Below are positions 1-7,747 of a stretch of DNA of 64,000 bases, in pieces; position 1 is the stretch's first letter; each line of letters opens with the position of its first letter. Source of the stretch: Gemmatimonadaceae bacterium (GTDB lineage: Bacteria > Gemmatimonadota > Gemmatimonadetes > Gemmatimonadales > Gemmatimonadaceae); contig JAHBVS010000001.1 of the NCBI GenBank assembly GCA_019637445.1, positions 965,586 through 1,029,585 of the forward strand, given 5' to 3'. The position numbers and the translations under genes are program-made. The notes beneath the pieces were generated by a model. It was not told the origin of the DNA, did no database searches, and worked only from the letters and a program-made list of their open reading frames with translations.

Positions 1-1
1 G

Positions 2-331
2 TGGTTGCTGGCGCCGCTCGCCTTGGTGTGGGGCGCGTTTGTCATCGCCGACTCCGCACAGTTCTCCGTGCTGGTCACCGAGTCGGTGCCGGCGCACGCG
101 GTGGGCACGGCGCTGACCGTACAGGTCTGCCTCGGCTTCCTGTTGACGACGCTGACCATCCAGGCGATTCCGCCGTTGGTGGCGCGCGTCGGATGGAGCT
201 GGGCCTTTGCGATGCTTGCGATCGGTCCGGCCATCGGCATCCTTGCCCTGCGGCCGCTGATGGCCGTGGAGCGCGCGGCGCGCGGCCCGGGCGCCGGCCT
301 CTCCGCCCAAGGCCCCGCTCCCGGCCGATGA
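2..331 (+). CDS. MFS transporter, C-terminal fragment (5' end outside window)
   Basis: The reading frame is open from the window edge and ends at TGA 329-331, leaving 109 residues. These contain about three hydrophobic segments separated by short loops, with an Ala/Arg/Pro-rich cytoplasmic tail. The small-residue helix packing and the motif TALTVQVCLGFLLTT near the middle resemble the last helices of major facilitator superfamily transporters. The substrate cannot be judged from this piece. The stop overlaps the start of the next gene in an ATGA arrangement (328-331), so the two are probably translationally coupled. Family placement is fairly likely; function is unknown. Confidence 0.6.
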   Translation, partial: WLLAPLALVWGAFVIADSAQFSVLVTESVPAHAVGTALTVQVCLGFLLTTLTIQAIPPLVARVGWSWAFAMLAIGPAIGILALRPLMAVERAARGPGAGLSAQGPAPGR

Positions 332-1146
332 GCAGCGTTGCCGAGTTCCTGCGTGGCTTCGAGACGGGCCGTGAGCGTGCCGAGTTCTATCGCGGCTGGC
401 GCGCCGGGGTGTCCGCCGGACTGGCGCATCCAACCATCCTGTCCACCGTCGGTGCCTCGAGCGGCTCGACGCGCGACCTGCGGGCGCACCTGCTTGACGG
501 TACGAACCAGGGCCGCGACATCGCTTCGCTCGTGAAGTCCGGCCGACACTTGCTCGAGCCGTTTGAGTCGGCGCTGCTCACGCTCGGCGAGGAGAGCGGC
601 CAGCTCGACTTCATCCTCGGACAGCTCGCCGACTTCCATATGCGGCAGTACAAGCTGGTGCTCGCGGTGCGGAAGCAACTCTCGTATCCGATGTTCGTGT
701 CGTTGGTGGCCGCCGTGTTGCTGCCACTCCCGCTGGTCTTCGCCGGACAGGTCGCGGCCTACTTCGTCGCCGCGGGCCATGGACTCGCCTCGTGGTTTTT
801 TGTCGGGGGCAGCATCTTCGCGGCGCTCGCGCGCAGCTACCAGCGCCGCCCGGCCTTCGTGCGTGCACGCTTCGCCCGCTCGCTGACCCTGTCCATCTCC
901 TCAGGGCTCCCCATCGGGCGCTCGGCGCTGTTGGCGGCCGAGGCCAGCGGCGATCCGGCCCTCGTCGCCCACGTCCGACGCATTGGGGAGCGCACGCTGG
1001 TTTCCCAGCCGCTCACCACGTCGCTGGCTGGCGCCCCGCACATGACGGCGGAGCTGCAAAGCGCGCTGATCGTGGCCGAACAGACCGGTGACTTCGCCAC
1101 GACGCTGGGCCGCCTGGCCGACCTGTACGAGGACGGCTTCCGCTAG
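328..1146 (+). CDS. Orphan type II secretion system F-domain (GspF-like) membrane protein
   Basis: This 272-residue protein has two T2SSF-type helical domains (about residues 20-105 and 180-272) around a central hydrophobic hairpin (about 115-170). The second half of each domain carries the family pattern: LLTLGEESGQLDFILGQLAD in the first and LIVAEQTGDFATTLGRLAD in the second. GspF/PilC proteins are inner-membrane platform proteins of type II secretion and type IV pilus machines, usually near 400 residues with a third transmembrane helix after domain 2. Here the protein stops exactly where that helix should begin. No GspE, GspG or other secretion gene is nearby. The ATG at 328 overlaps the preceding stop, which supports the start. 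Family is clear; role in secretion is uncertain. Confidence 0.75.
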   Translation: MSSVAEFLRGFETGRERAEFYRGWRAGVSAGLAHPTILSTVGASSGSTRDLRAHLLDGTNQGRDIASLVKSGRHLLEPFESALLTLGEESGQLDFILGQLADFHMRQYKLVLAVRKQLSYPMFVSLVAAVLLPLPLVFAGQVAAYFVAAGHGLASWFFVGGSIFAALARSYQRRPAFVRARFARSLTLSISSGLPIGRSALLAAEASGDPALVAHVRRIGERTLVSQPLTTSLAGAPHMTAELQSALIVAEQTGDFATTLGRLADLYEDGFR

Positions 1147-1155
1147 ATTCCGGCC

Positions 1156-2973
1156 GTGCCACGAGAGACGAAGTTCTCCCCAGCCCTCGGCGCGATTGCG
1201 CTGGCGACGTTCCTGACGCTGGTGCCGATCACCCTGCTGGTGCCGGGGCTCACCGAGCTCGTGGTGGACCAACACGGGGGTTCGCGCTTCCAGGCGCATC
1301 TGTTCGTCTCGCTGAACCAGCTGACGGGAATCTTCGCGGTGCCCGTGGCCCTGGCCCTGCATCGCCGCTGGCCGGAGACGCGGTGGTGGATGATCGGGTT
1401 GCTGCTGCTCGACGCCGTCTCGTTCCTGGGCATGCGCAATGCGTCATCCCTCGGCGTGCTCTACGCCTGGCGCGCGCTGGACGGCATCGCGCACCTCCCG
1501 GCAGTGACGTTCCTGATGATCTCCGCCAACCGTGTCGGCGGCGCGCGACGCGGGGCGTCGCTGGGCATCGTGGCCAGTGCGCTGATGGTAGGCGTGGGCG
1601 TGGGTGCGCCGCTGGGCGGCGTGCTGATCGACCGCAGTCCGCTCTCGGTGTACAGCGTGGGTGCCGGACTACTGGTGGTTGCGGCGCTCGCATCTGCGAT
1701 GGTGCCCGAGCACGCGACGCCGGCGCGCGATTCGCACGCGCGCTATGCCTGGGATCGCAAGTCGCTGGCAAGCTGGATGCCGCTGGCGTATGGCTTCGCG
1801 GACCGATTCCTGATCGGCGTGTTCGTCTCGAGCTTCACGCTATTCCTGAGCGAGGTGCACGGCGTGGACGCGGCCGCGCGCGGGATGTTGATGTCGCTCT
1901 TCCTGCTGCCCTTCGCCCTGCTCTGCTGGCCCGCGGGCCGCTACGCCGACCGGGTGGGCTGGTACGGGCCGTTGATCTTCGCCAACATCACGTTCGGAAT
2001 CGTCTACGCCAGCTACGGTGTGCTGGAGTTCTCGTGGTTGCCTGCGGTGATGATTGTGTCGGGCGCACTGAGCGCGATGATGTTCGCGCCGAGCCTGGCG
2101 TTGGTCGGAGACTTGGCGCATCGCGGCGCCGGCGAGGGATTGTTCGGCAGCTTCCAGTTGGCGGGCTCGTTCGGCTTCCTGCTCGGGCCCTTGGTCGGCG
2201 GCACGTTGGTGGAGGTGCTGCGTGATGCCAGCGGCACGCCGCGTTGGGCCGCGATCTTCGCCGTGGTCGGGGTGTCGCTGTCGCTGCTGGGCATCGTGAG
2301 TGCGCGAATCCTCCGGCCCGTTGCGATGCAGATCAACGCAGACGACGGCCCGCCCATCGGCCCGCGCCGGGGCGGACGCGTGAACGTGCCAATCATCTCG
2401 CCGAACGTCGCGTCGCGCGGCAATGCACTGACGCGTTGGGGCGCCACGACGTTGATGCGGCTGTCGGGATGGCGTTTCGTCGGCGAGGGGTTTCCCGACC
2501 TGCGCAAGTTCGAGATCATCGTCGCGCCGCACACGTCCAACTGGGACTTCGTCGTCGGCATCATGGCCAAGTACGCGATTGGCCTGCGCGGCACCTTCCT
2601 CGGCAAGGACACGTTGTTCCGGTTCCCGATGGGCCTGTTGATGCGATGGCTGGGTGGCTTTCCGGTCGACCGGGCGAGCAAGAACGACGTGGTGACGCAG
2701 ACCGCCGAGCTGGTCGAGCGGCTCGACCGCGTGATCATCGCGCTGAGCCCGGAGGGCACGCGCAAGCGCATCGACCGCTGGCGCAGCGGATTCTGGTGGA
2801 TCGCCCAGAAGGCGCAGATGCCGATTGTGCCGGTGGCGTTCGACTTCTCGACGCGCACAATCCGAATCTTCGCGCCATTCTACACGACGGGTGACGTCGA
2901 GGCGGACATCACGGCGCTTCGGCAGCTGTACCGCGCGGAGATGGCGTACGACCCTGGGAAGTACGCGGCGTAG
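1156..2973 (+). CDS. MFS transporter fused to PlsC-type phospholipid acyltransferase
   Basis: The 605-residue product has two parts. Residues 1 to about 400 form a 12-helix MFS transporter. Residues from about 425 to the end form a lysophospholipid acyltransferase domain with the HX4D motif HTSNWD (459-464) and the acceptor-binding motif SPEGTR (531-536). The architecture recalls lysophospholipid flippase/acyltransferase pairs such as LplT and Aas, which re-import and re-acylate lysolipids at the inner membrane. A role in lipid recycling is therefore a reasonable inference, but the MFS half could carry something else. GTG at 1156 is the first start in frame after the previous stop, 9 nt downstream of it. 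No clear Shine-Dalgarno sequence is visible. There is no stop or frameshift at the junction, so the fusion is genuine in this sequence. Confidence 0.82.
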   Translation: MPRETKFSPALGAIALATFLTLVPITLLVPGLTELVVDQHGGSRFQAHLFVSLNQLTGIFAVPVALALHRRWPETRWWMIGLLLLDAVSFLGMRNASSLGVLYAWRALDGIAHLPAVTFLMISANRVGGARRGASLGIVASALMVGVGVGAPLGGVLIDRSPLSVYSVGAGLLVVAALASAMVPEHATPARDSHARYAWDRKSLASWMPLAYGFADRFLIGVFVSSFTLFLSEVHGVDAAARGMLMSLFLLPFALLCWPAGRYADRVGWYGPLIFANITFGIVYASYGVLEFSWLPAVMIVSGALSAMMFAPSLALVGDLAHRGAGEGLFGSFQLAGSFGFLLGPLVGGTLVEVLRDASGTPRWAAIFAVVGVSLSLLGIVSARILRPVAMQINADDGPPIGPRRGGRVNVPIISPNVASRGNALTRWGATTLMRLSGWRFVGEGFPDLRKFEIIVAPHTSNWDFVVGIMAKYAIGLRGTFLGKDTLFRFPMGLLMRWLGGFPVDRASKNDVVTQTAELVERLDRVIIALSPEGTRKRIDRWRSGFWWIAQKAQMPIVPVAFDFSTRTIRIFAPFYTTGDVEADITALRQLYRAEMAYDPGKYAA

Positions 2974-2985
2974 CGCCTTCGCCGC

Positions 2986-3015
2986 GGGGCGCGCACTGCC
3001 GGGGCGCGCGCTGCC
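2986..3015. repeat. 15-bp tandem duplication in intergenic DNA
   Basis: GGGGCGCGCACTGCC is followed immediately by GGGGCGCGCGCTGCC, two 15-base units differing at one position. They lie 12 nt after the acyltransferase fusion stop and upstream of the sugar isomerase gene. It may be simple slippage in GC-rich DNA. Confidence 0.7.
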
Positions 3016-3081
3016 GGCGTGCACGCTCCCCCAGGGTCCGCGCGCTGGCGCCGCTTCCCGCACGCGACGAAGTTTCGCGCC

Positions 3082-3954
3082 ATGACAACCCGTCGCTCCT
3101 TCATCTCCGCGTTCGGGGCCGCCGCTGCCGGCCTCACCCTGCCGCCGTCGCTGCTCGCCAGCTGCCGGCCTCGCTCTGACGCGCAGACGGGCGAAGCGTC
3201 CACCGCCCTCGGCGGCATTGGCGTGCAGCTCTACCTGCTGCGCGGGGCGATGCAACGCGACGTCGAGGGCACGCTGGCGCGCATCGCCGAACTCGGGTTC
3301 CGCGAGGTCGAGTGGTGGGGCAGCTACGGGCGCTCGGCGGAAGAGCTCAAGGGATTGCTCGACAAGAACGGCCTGACCTCACCCGCCGTGCACGTGGATT
3401 CGCGGGAGCTGGCGCCGGACCGCCTCGAGACCACCTTGGCGCGCGCCGAGGCGATGGGCCAGCGCTGGGTCATCGTGCCGTCGACGAATCCGCCGCAGCG
3501 CAACACGGAGGGCTACACGGCGCTCGCGCAGTTGCTCTCGGCCGCCGGTCGTGCCGGCGCCTCGCGCGGCATCCGCGCGGGCTTCCACAACCACGACTAC
3601 GACTTCGCCGCCCGCGACGGCGGCACGCTCTGGAGCGTGCTGGCTCGCGAGAGCGATCCGTCAGTGGTTGATCTTGAGCTCGACTGCTATTGGGCCTTCA
3701 AGTCCGGACACGACCCGTTGACGGTGCTGCGCGCCCACGGCAGTCGCATCGCGCACCTGCACATCAAGGACTCGATGGGTCCCCCCGCGCACACGATGGT
3801 CGACGCCGGCGCCGGCGTGCTCGACTGGAAGGCCATCATCGACGAGGGGACGGCCCGCGGCGTGCGGCACGTCTACGTCGAACACGACAGTCCCGCCGAC
3901 GCCTGGGACTCGGCGTCGGCGGGACTGGGGCACCTGAAGGCGCTGGGCTACTGA
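3082..3954 (+). CDS. Exported TIM-barrel sugar phosphate isomerase/epimerase-like protein
   Basis: The 290-residue protein starts with a twin-arginine type signal (RRSF at 4-7), a hydrophobic stretch and a possible lipobox ending at Cys28 (LASC). The rest is a xylose-isomerase-like TIM barrel (AP endonuclease 2 superfamily). It shows GVQLYLLR at strand 1, the metal/substrate motif HNHDYD starting at His169, VDLELDCYW, and HLHIKD. Such exported barrels act on keto-sugars or as epimerases and hydratases in glycoside oxidation clusters. That fits the Gfo/Idh/MocA and DUF1080 genes a few kb downstream. ATG 3082 is chosen because the export signal begins there; longer in-frame extensions add only low-complexity residues. 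Confidence 0.8.
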   Translation: MTTRRSFISAFGAAAAGLTLPPSLLASCRPRSDAQTGEASTALGGIGVQLYLLRGAMQRDVEGTLARIAELGFREVEWWGSYGRSAEELKGLLDKNGLTSPAVHVDSRELAPDRLETTLARAEAMGQRWVIVPSTNPPQRNTEGYTALAQLLSAAGRAGASRGIRAGFHNHDYDFAARDGGTLWSVLARESDPSVVDLELDCYWAFKSGHDPLTVLRAHGSRIAHLHIKDSMGPPAHTMVDAGAGVLDWKAIIDEGTARGVRHVYVEHDSPADAWDSASAGLGHLKALGY

Positions 3955-3957
3955 TCG

Positions 3958-4443
3958 CTACTTCTTGGCGATCGGCACGGTGCGCGCTTCCGGGCGCGCC
4001 ACCTTGGCCTTCGGCACACGGATGGTCAGCACGCCGTTCGTGAACTCGGCGGCCACCTTCGTGTCCTCGACCTCCAGCGGGAAACGGAAGATCCGCTCGA
4101 AGCGGCCGTACTCGCGCTCCCAGAGGTGCACGCTGCGGTCCTTCTCCTCGCTCTTCCGCTCCTCGTCCTTCGTGCCCTTCAACGTCAGTACGCCTTCCAC
4201 GACGTTGACCTCGATGTTCTCGGGCGAGATGCCCGGGAGCTCGGCCGTGATGACGTACTCCTTCTCGTTCTCGATGGCTTCCACCGCCGGCGACCAGATC
4301 ATCGTCTCCAGACGACGCTCGAGGTTCATCGGCAGGGCGAAGTCCATCGCAAACGGTTCCTCGAAGAACCGGCGCAGCCGGTTCCGCATCGTCGACAGCT
4401 CGCGGGCTGGCGATGCCGGGGCGTTCTTCATCAGCGATGTCAT
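3958..4443 (-). CDS. Small heat shock protein, Hsp20/alpha-crystallin family
   Basis: This 161-residue ATP-independent chaperone binds unfolding proteins in the cytoplasm. After an N-terminal arm it has a full alpha-crystallin domain (about residues 40-145) with AELPGISPENIEV, GRFERIFRFP and the C-terminal signature NGVLTIRVPK. ATG 4443 is preferred over upstream in-frame starts because GGAGGGG lies at good spacing before it. It converges with the sugar isomerase gene, with only 3 nt between the stop codons. No CIRCE-type inverted repeat is obvious upstream in 4444-4577. Confidence 0.92.
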   Translation of the reverse strand: MTSLMKNAPASPARELSTMRNRLRRFFEEPFAMDFALPMNLERRLETMIWSPAVEAIENEKEYVITAELPGISPENIEVNVVEGVLTLKGTKDEERKSEEKDRSVHLWEREYGRFERIFRFPLEVEDTKVAAEFTNGVLTIRVPKAKVARPEARTVPIAKK

Positions 4444-4577
4444 GGCGTTCCCCTCCATTGGGTGGCAGGGGCAGGATGCCACGTGCGGCGCCGCGGCGCA
4501 GTCGGGCGCGGCCGTGAAACGCTGTGCGGAATTGGATGAACCGCGGCCTTACGGCGAGTTGCCGTAGGGGATTGCCC

Positions 4578-5651
4578 TCAGGTGCCGTGTCGCATCGAGT
4601 GCACACCGAGCACGGCCACGCAGAGCACGACGACGCCAGTCAGCTGATGCAGCACACCCAACGTCACGGGCACGGCCCAGAGCAGCGTGACGATGCCGAG
4701 CGTCACTTGGGTGAACACGGCCGCCACGAGCCAAGTGATGGTGCGTCGCTGCGTCGCGCCGAGGTCCACCGAGTGCGAGCGCCACGCGTACGCGAGCGCG
4801 AGCAGCGCGGTGGCAATCGCCAGCACGCGATGGTGGAACTGCGCGGCGATGGGATTCTCGAACGCATTGCGCCACACCCCAACCATCGACGCGTAGCCCT
4901 CCGGCACCACCTGCCCGCCCATCAGCGGGAACTCGTTGAAGATGCGGCCGGCGCGGAGCCCGGCAACAAACGCACCCGACACGACCGTGATGCCCACCAG
5001 CACCGCGATGCCCAGCGACGCACGTTGCATCATCCGCGAAGACAGCCACTGACCAGGCCGCGGCTTCAGATCCGCCCAGGACCACAGCGCCACCACGAGA
5101 ATCGCCAGCGCCAGCGAGAGATGGGCGGCCAGCCGATATGCACTCACTTCCGTCCGCTCCGTGAGACCGCTCTGCACCATGTACCAGCCCAGCACGCCCT
5201 GACCCAGCGTCAGCAAGGGCAGCCACGCGAGCCGAAGGCGCAGCGGCGGCGGGAGCTGTCCCCGCACCAGGAACCACAGGAAGGGAATCGCGAAGACCAA
5301 GCCGACGCCGCGCGCCACCAAGCGGTGGAACCACTCCCACCAGTAGATCCACTTGAACGCCGACATCGTGATGCCCGCGTGCGTGGTCTCCGCCTGCGGA
5401 ATCTGTCGGAACTTCTCCAATGCCTCCGCCCAGCCCTGTTCGGAGAGCGGCGGCAACACGCCCGACACCGGCTTCCACTCGGTGATGCTCAGCCCGCTCT
5501 CCGTGAGCCGCGTGATCCCGCCAACTCCCACGGCGAGGAACACGGAGACGATGCAGGCCAACAACCATCGCCGCAGCCCACGCTCGTTGGGATAGAGAGG
5601 AACGAGGTTGGACTGCTCGGCCATGAATTCGGCGGGGGGCGGCGTGGTCAT
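4578..5651 (-). CDS. ctaA: Heme A synthase, COX15/CtaA family
   Basis: This 357-residue inner-membrane monooxygenase converts heme O to heme A for aa3-type cytochrome oxidase. It has about eight transmembrane helices in two four-helix halves. The family signature GGITRLTESGLSITEW lies near residues 44-59. The four heme-ligand histidine positions are present: His109 (EWFHR), His177 (AAHLS), His273/274 (QFHHR) and His335 (VLHQLT). The GLSITEWKPV motif and length match the COX15-like (alphaproteobacterial/mitochondrial) type. ATG 5651 is used; ATG at residue 10 is an alternative. A SURF1 gene for the same pathway lies at 40945-41661, but no oxidase subunit gene is in the window. It is divergent from the next gene across 120 bp. 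Confidence 0.92.
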   Translation of the reverse strand: MTTPPPAEFMAEQSNLVPLYPNERGLRRWLLACIVSVFLAVGVGGITRLTESGLSITEWKPVSGVLPPLSEQGWAEALEKFRQIPQAETTHAGITMSAFKWIYWWEWFHRLVARGVGLVFAIPFLWFLVRGQLPPPLRLRLAWLPLLTLGQGVLGWYMVQSGLTERTEVSAYRLAAHLSLALAILVVALWSWADLKPRPGQWLSSRMMQRASLGIAVLVGITVVSGAFVAGLRAGRIFNEFPLMGGQVVPEGYASMVGVWRNAFENPIAAQFHHRVLAIATALLALAYAWRSHSVDLGATQRRTITWLVAAVFTQVTLGIVTLLWAVPVTLGVLHQLTGVVVLCVAVLGVHSMRHGT

Positions 5652-5771
5652 TGTCGATGGGGATTCTGCTCTGGACGGTAGTCAGGACGCGATTCCGACG
5701 CTATCTCTAGGCGCGTTCTGCTTCGCACACTGCGACGCGTTCTCCGCAGCACCCACTGACTGGACGAGACT

Positions 5772-7016
5772 ATGACCGCCCCCGAACGACTTGGCGTTGG
5801 CTTCGTTGGCTCCGGCTTCAACACCCGCTTCCACATCCAGGGCTGGCGCGGCGTACGCGACGGCGATGTGCTCGGCGTGTGGAGCCCCAACGCCAAGAAC
5901 GCCGGCGCGGCCGCCAAGCTCGCGCGCAATCTCGATGTCGGCGCCGCCAAGGCGTACAAGAGCATCACGGCGATGGTCGCCGATCCGAAGATCCACGCCA
6001 TCTGGCTCAACGGTCCCAACCAGGCCCGCATCGAGAACGTCGAGGAGATCGTCCACGCCATCAAGACGGGCAAGGGTGAGCTCCGCGGGCTCGCCTGCGA
6101 GAAGCCACTCGCGCGCAATGTGGCCGAGGCCGAGGAGGTCGCGCGCCTGGTGAAGAGCGTGGGCCTCAAGACCGGCTACCTCGAGAACCAACTCTTCGCG
6201 CCGCACGTCGAGGCGGGCAAGCAACTGCTCTGGGCTCGCGGCGCGGCGACGACTGGCCGTCCGTATCTGGCGCGAGCAGCCGAGGAGCACAGCGGCCCGC
6301 ACGCACCCTGGTTCTGGCAGGGCACCCTGCAGGGCGGCGGCGTGCTCAACGACATGATGTGCCACTCGGCGCTTGTCGTGCGCTACCTGCTCACCGAGCC
6401 GGGCCAGCCGCTGTCCACCGTGAAGCCCTCGCGCATCACGGGCCACATCGCCTCGCTCAAGTGGTCGCGGCCGCACTACGCCAAGCAGCTCAAGCGCACG
6501 ATGAGCAACGCGCTCGACTACACGAAGCGGCCCAGCGAGGACTTCGCCAGCGTGATGATCGAGTTCAAGACCAAGGACGGCCACAAGGTCATCGGCGAGG
6601 CGACGACCAGCTGGAGCTTCGTCGGCGCCGGCCTGCGGCTGAGCGCCGAACTCTTGGGCCCCGAGTACTCGATGAAGTGGAACTCGCTGGACAGCGGCCT
6701 GCAGCTGTTCTTCTCCCGCGAGGTCACGGGCAAGGCCGGCGAGGACCTGGTGGAGAAGCAGAACGCCGAGCAGGGCGTGATGCCCGTGGTGCCCGAGGAG
6801 TACGCGGCCTACGGCTACACCGGCGAGGACCGCCACTTCGTCAGCGTGTTCCTCGGCAAGGAGAAGGCCAAGCTCGACTTCGACGACGGCGTGGAGGTCG
6901 TGAAGATGCTGATGACGGCGTATCGCTCGGCGGAGGAAGGGCGCACGCTGGCGTATCCAAACCGCGGGATTGACCGCTTTGTGCCGAAGGTGGCTAAGGG
7001 GACTTGGCGGCCATAG
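5772..7016 (+). CDS. Gfo/Idh/MocA family NAD(P)-dependent oxidoreductase (cytoplasmic)
   Basis: The 414-residue protein begins with a Rossmann motif (GFVGSGFNTRFH, about residues 10-21) and has the family motif CEKPLAR (catalytic Lys of EKP) near residue 113. A mixed alpha/beta substrate domain follows. Family members oxidise or reduce sugars, inositols and their glycosides with NAD(P). No export signal is seen, unlike the second family member at 7748-9091. The substrate is unknown; the DUF1080 hydrolase, sugar isomerase and NupG-type transporter nearby suggest glycoside or keto-sugar catabolism. Its 3' end overlaps the convergent cutC gene by 23 bp. The protein is unusually lysine-rich for this GC content. 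Confidence 0.85.
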   Translation: MTAPERLGVGFVGSGFNTRFHIQGWRGVRDGDVLGVWSPNAKNAGAAAKLARNLDVGAAKAYKSITAMVADPKIHAIWLNGPNQARIENVEEIVHAIKTGKGELRGLACEKPLARNVAEAEEVARLVKSVGLKTGYLENQLFAPHVEAGKQLLWARGAATTGRPYLARAAEEHSGPHAPWFWQGTLQGGGVLNDMMCHSALVVRYLLTEPGQPLSTVKPSRITGHIASLKWSRPHYAKQLKRTMSNALDYTKRPSEDFASVMIEFKTKDGHKVIGEATTSWSFVGAGLRLSAELLGPEYSMKWNSLDSGLQLFFSREVTGKAGEDLVEKQNAEQGVMPVVPEEYAAYGYTGEDRHFVSVFLGKEKAKLDFDDGVEVVKMLMTAYRSAEEGRTLAYPNRGIDRFVPKVAKGTWRP

Positions 7017-7647
7017 CCGCCGCGATCTCCGCAATCACCGACGCATCTCCGCCGCGGGCGTGCACCTCGCTCGCGCCCGTACGGGCGACGATCTCCCGCA
7101 CGTTCGACGCCCGCACGCTGCCCCCCGGCATCACGACCAGCCGGTTCCCGGCCGTAGCCACGAGGCGCGCCAAGGTCTCGCAGCCCTCAAGCGCCGTCGC
7201 CGCGTGCCCAGCCGTGAGAATCACGTCCACACCAAGCGCGAGACACTGCTCCAACGCCTCATCCGGATCCGGCGCCGCATCGAACGCCCGATGCACCCCG
7301 ACGCGCAGCGGCCGCGCAAGAGATACGAGCTCCCCCATCCGCGCCGCATCCAGCCGTCCATCACCCAACGAGATCCCAAACACGACGCCGTGAGCCCCAG
7401 CCGCCACCACGGCACGCACCTCCTCCCGCATCCGCGCAAATTCGGCATCCGAGTACCGAAAGTCCCCTTCCCGCGGCCGCACCATCGCGTGCACAGGCAC
7501 AGAGCAAGCGCGGAGCGTCGCGTCAATCAACGCAGGCGTGGCCGTGAGCCCTCCGTCCCCGGGCGCACAGAGCTCAATCCGCCCCGCCCCCGCCCGCTCC
7601 GCCGCCAGCGCCTCGGCAGCGGATGACACGTATGCCTCAATCAACAA
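6994..7647 (-). CDS. cutC: CutC family TIM-barrel protein
   Basis: This 217-residue protein matches the whole CutC family: GRIELCAPGDGGLTAT near the N-terminus, VHAMVRPREGDFRYSD, GAHGVVFGISLGDGRLD, GVHRAFDAAPDPDEAL and the glycine-rich GGSVRASNV. CutC was linked to copper homeostasis in E. coli, but that role is disputed and the fold is a phosphate-binding-type TIM barrel. TTG 7647 is chosen because GGGGGAA (7654-7660) lies 6 nt upstream; a TTG at 7662 has no such site. It is the last gene of a minus-strand series after the DUF1080, NupG-type and Gfo/Idh/MocA genes, so a sugar-related role is as plausible as copper. Confidence 0.88.
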   Translation of the reverse strand: MLIEAYVSSAAEALAAERAGAGRIELCAPGDGGLTATPALIDATLRACSVPVHAMVRPREGDFRYSDAEFARMREEVRAVVAAGAHGVVFGISLGDGRLDAARMGELVSLARPLRVGVHRAFDAAPDPDEALEQCLALGVDVILTAGHAATALEGCETLARLVATAGNRLVVMPGGSVRASNVREIVARTGASEVHARGGDASVIAEIAAAMAAKSP

Positions 7648-7667
7648 GAGCTGTTCCCCCAAAGAGA

Positions 7668-7719
7668 AGACACAGAGAGCAAGCCGCGCATCAGCATCGC
7701 AGCAAGACCCTCTGTGTCT
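7668..7719. repeat. 10-bp inverted repeat formed with an interspersed repeat copy
   Basis: AGACACAGAG (7668-7677) is the exact reverse complement of CTCTGTGTCT (7710-7719), with a 32-nt loop. The right arm is inside the 28-bp interspersed repeat at 7709-7736. It lies between the Gfo/Idh/MocA stop and the cutC ribosome binding site on the minus strand, so it could form an intercistronic stem. Confidence 0.7.
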
Positions 7720-7736
7720 CTGTGCCTCTGTGGCAA
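7709..7736 (-). repeat. 28-bp interspersed repeat, copy 1
   Basis: The 28-bp sequence, on the plus strand CCTCTGTGTCTCTGTG then CCTCTGTGGCAA, is identical at 50448-50475. Both copies lie just 3' of a minus-strand gene ending in TAA, here 11 nt beyond the stop at 7748-7750. Read with the gene it is a series of CACAGAG units. Short elements of this kind (CACAGAGRCACAGAG) occur scattered in genomes of several phyla; I know of no established function. Confidence 0.85.
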
Positions 7737-7747
7737 AGCAGTTGCGG

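Noticed and set aside
5682-7034. Long minus-strand frame opposite the Gfo/Idh/MocA gene, and a 516-codon plus-strand frame at 7538-9088
   Set aside because: Both are antisense to genes with clear family motifs; their translations are Arg/His/Ala-rich with no domain, as expected for the GC-rich opposite strand.
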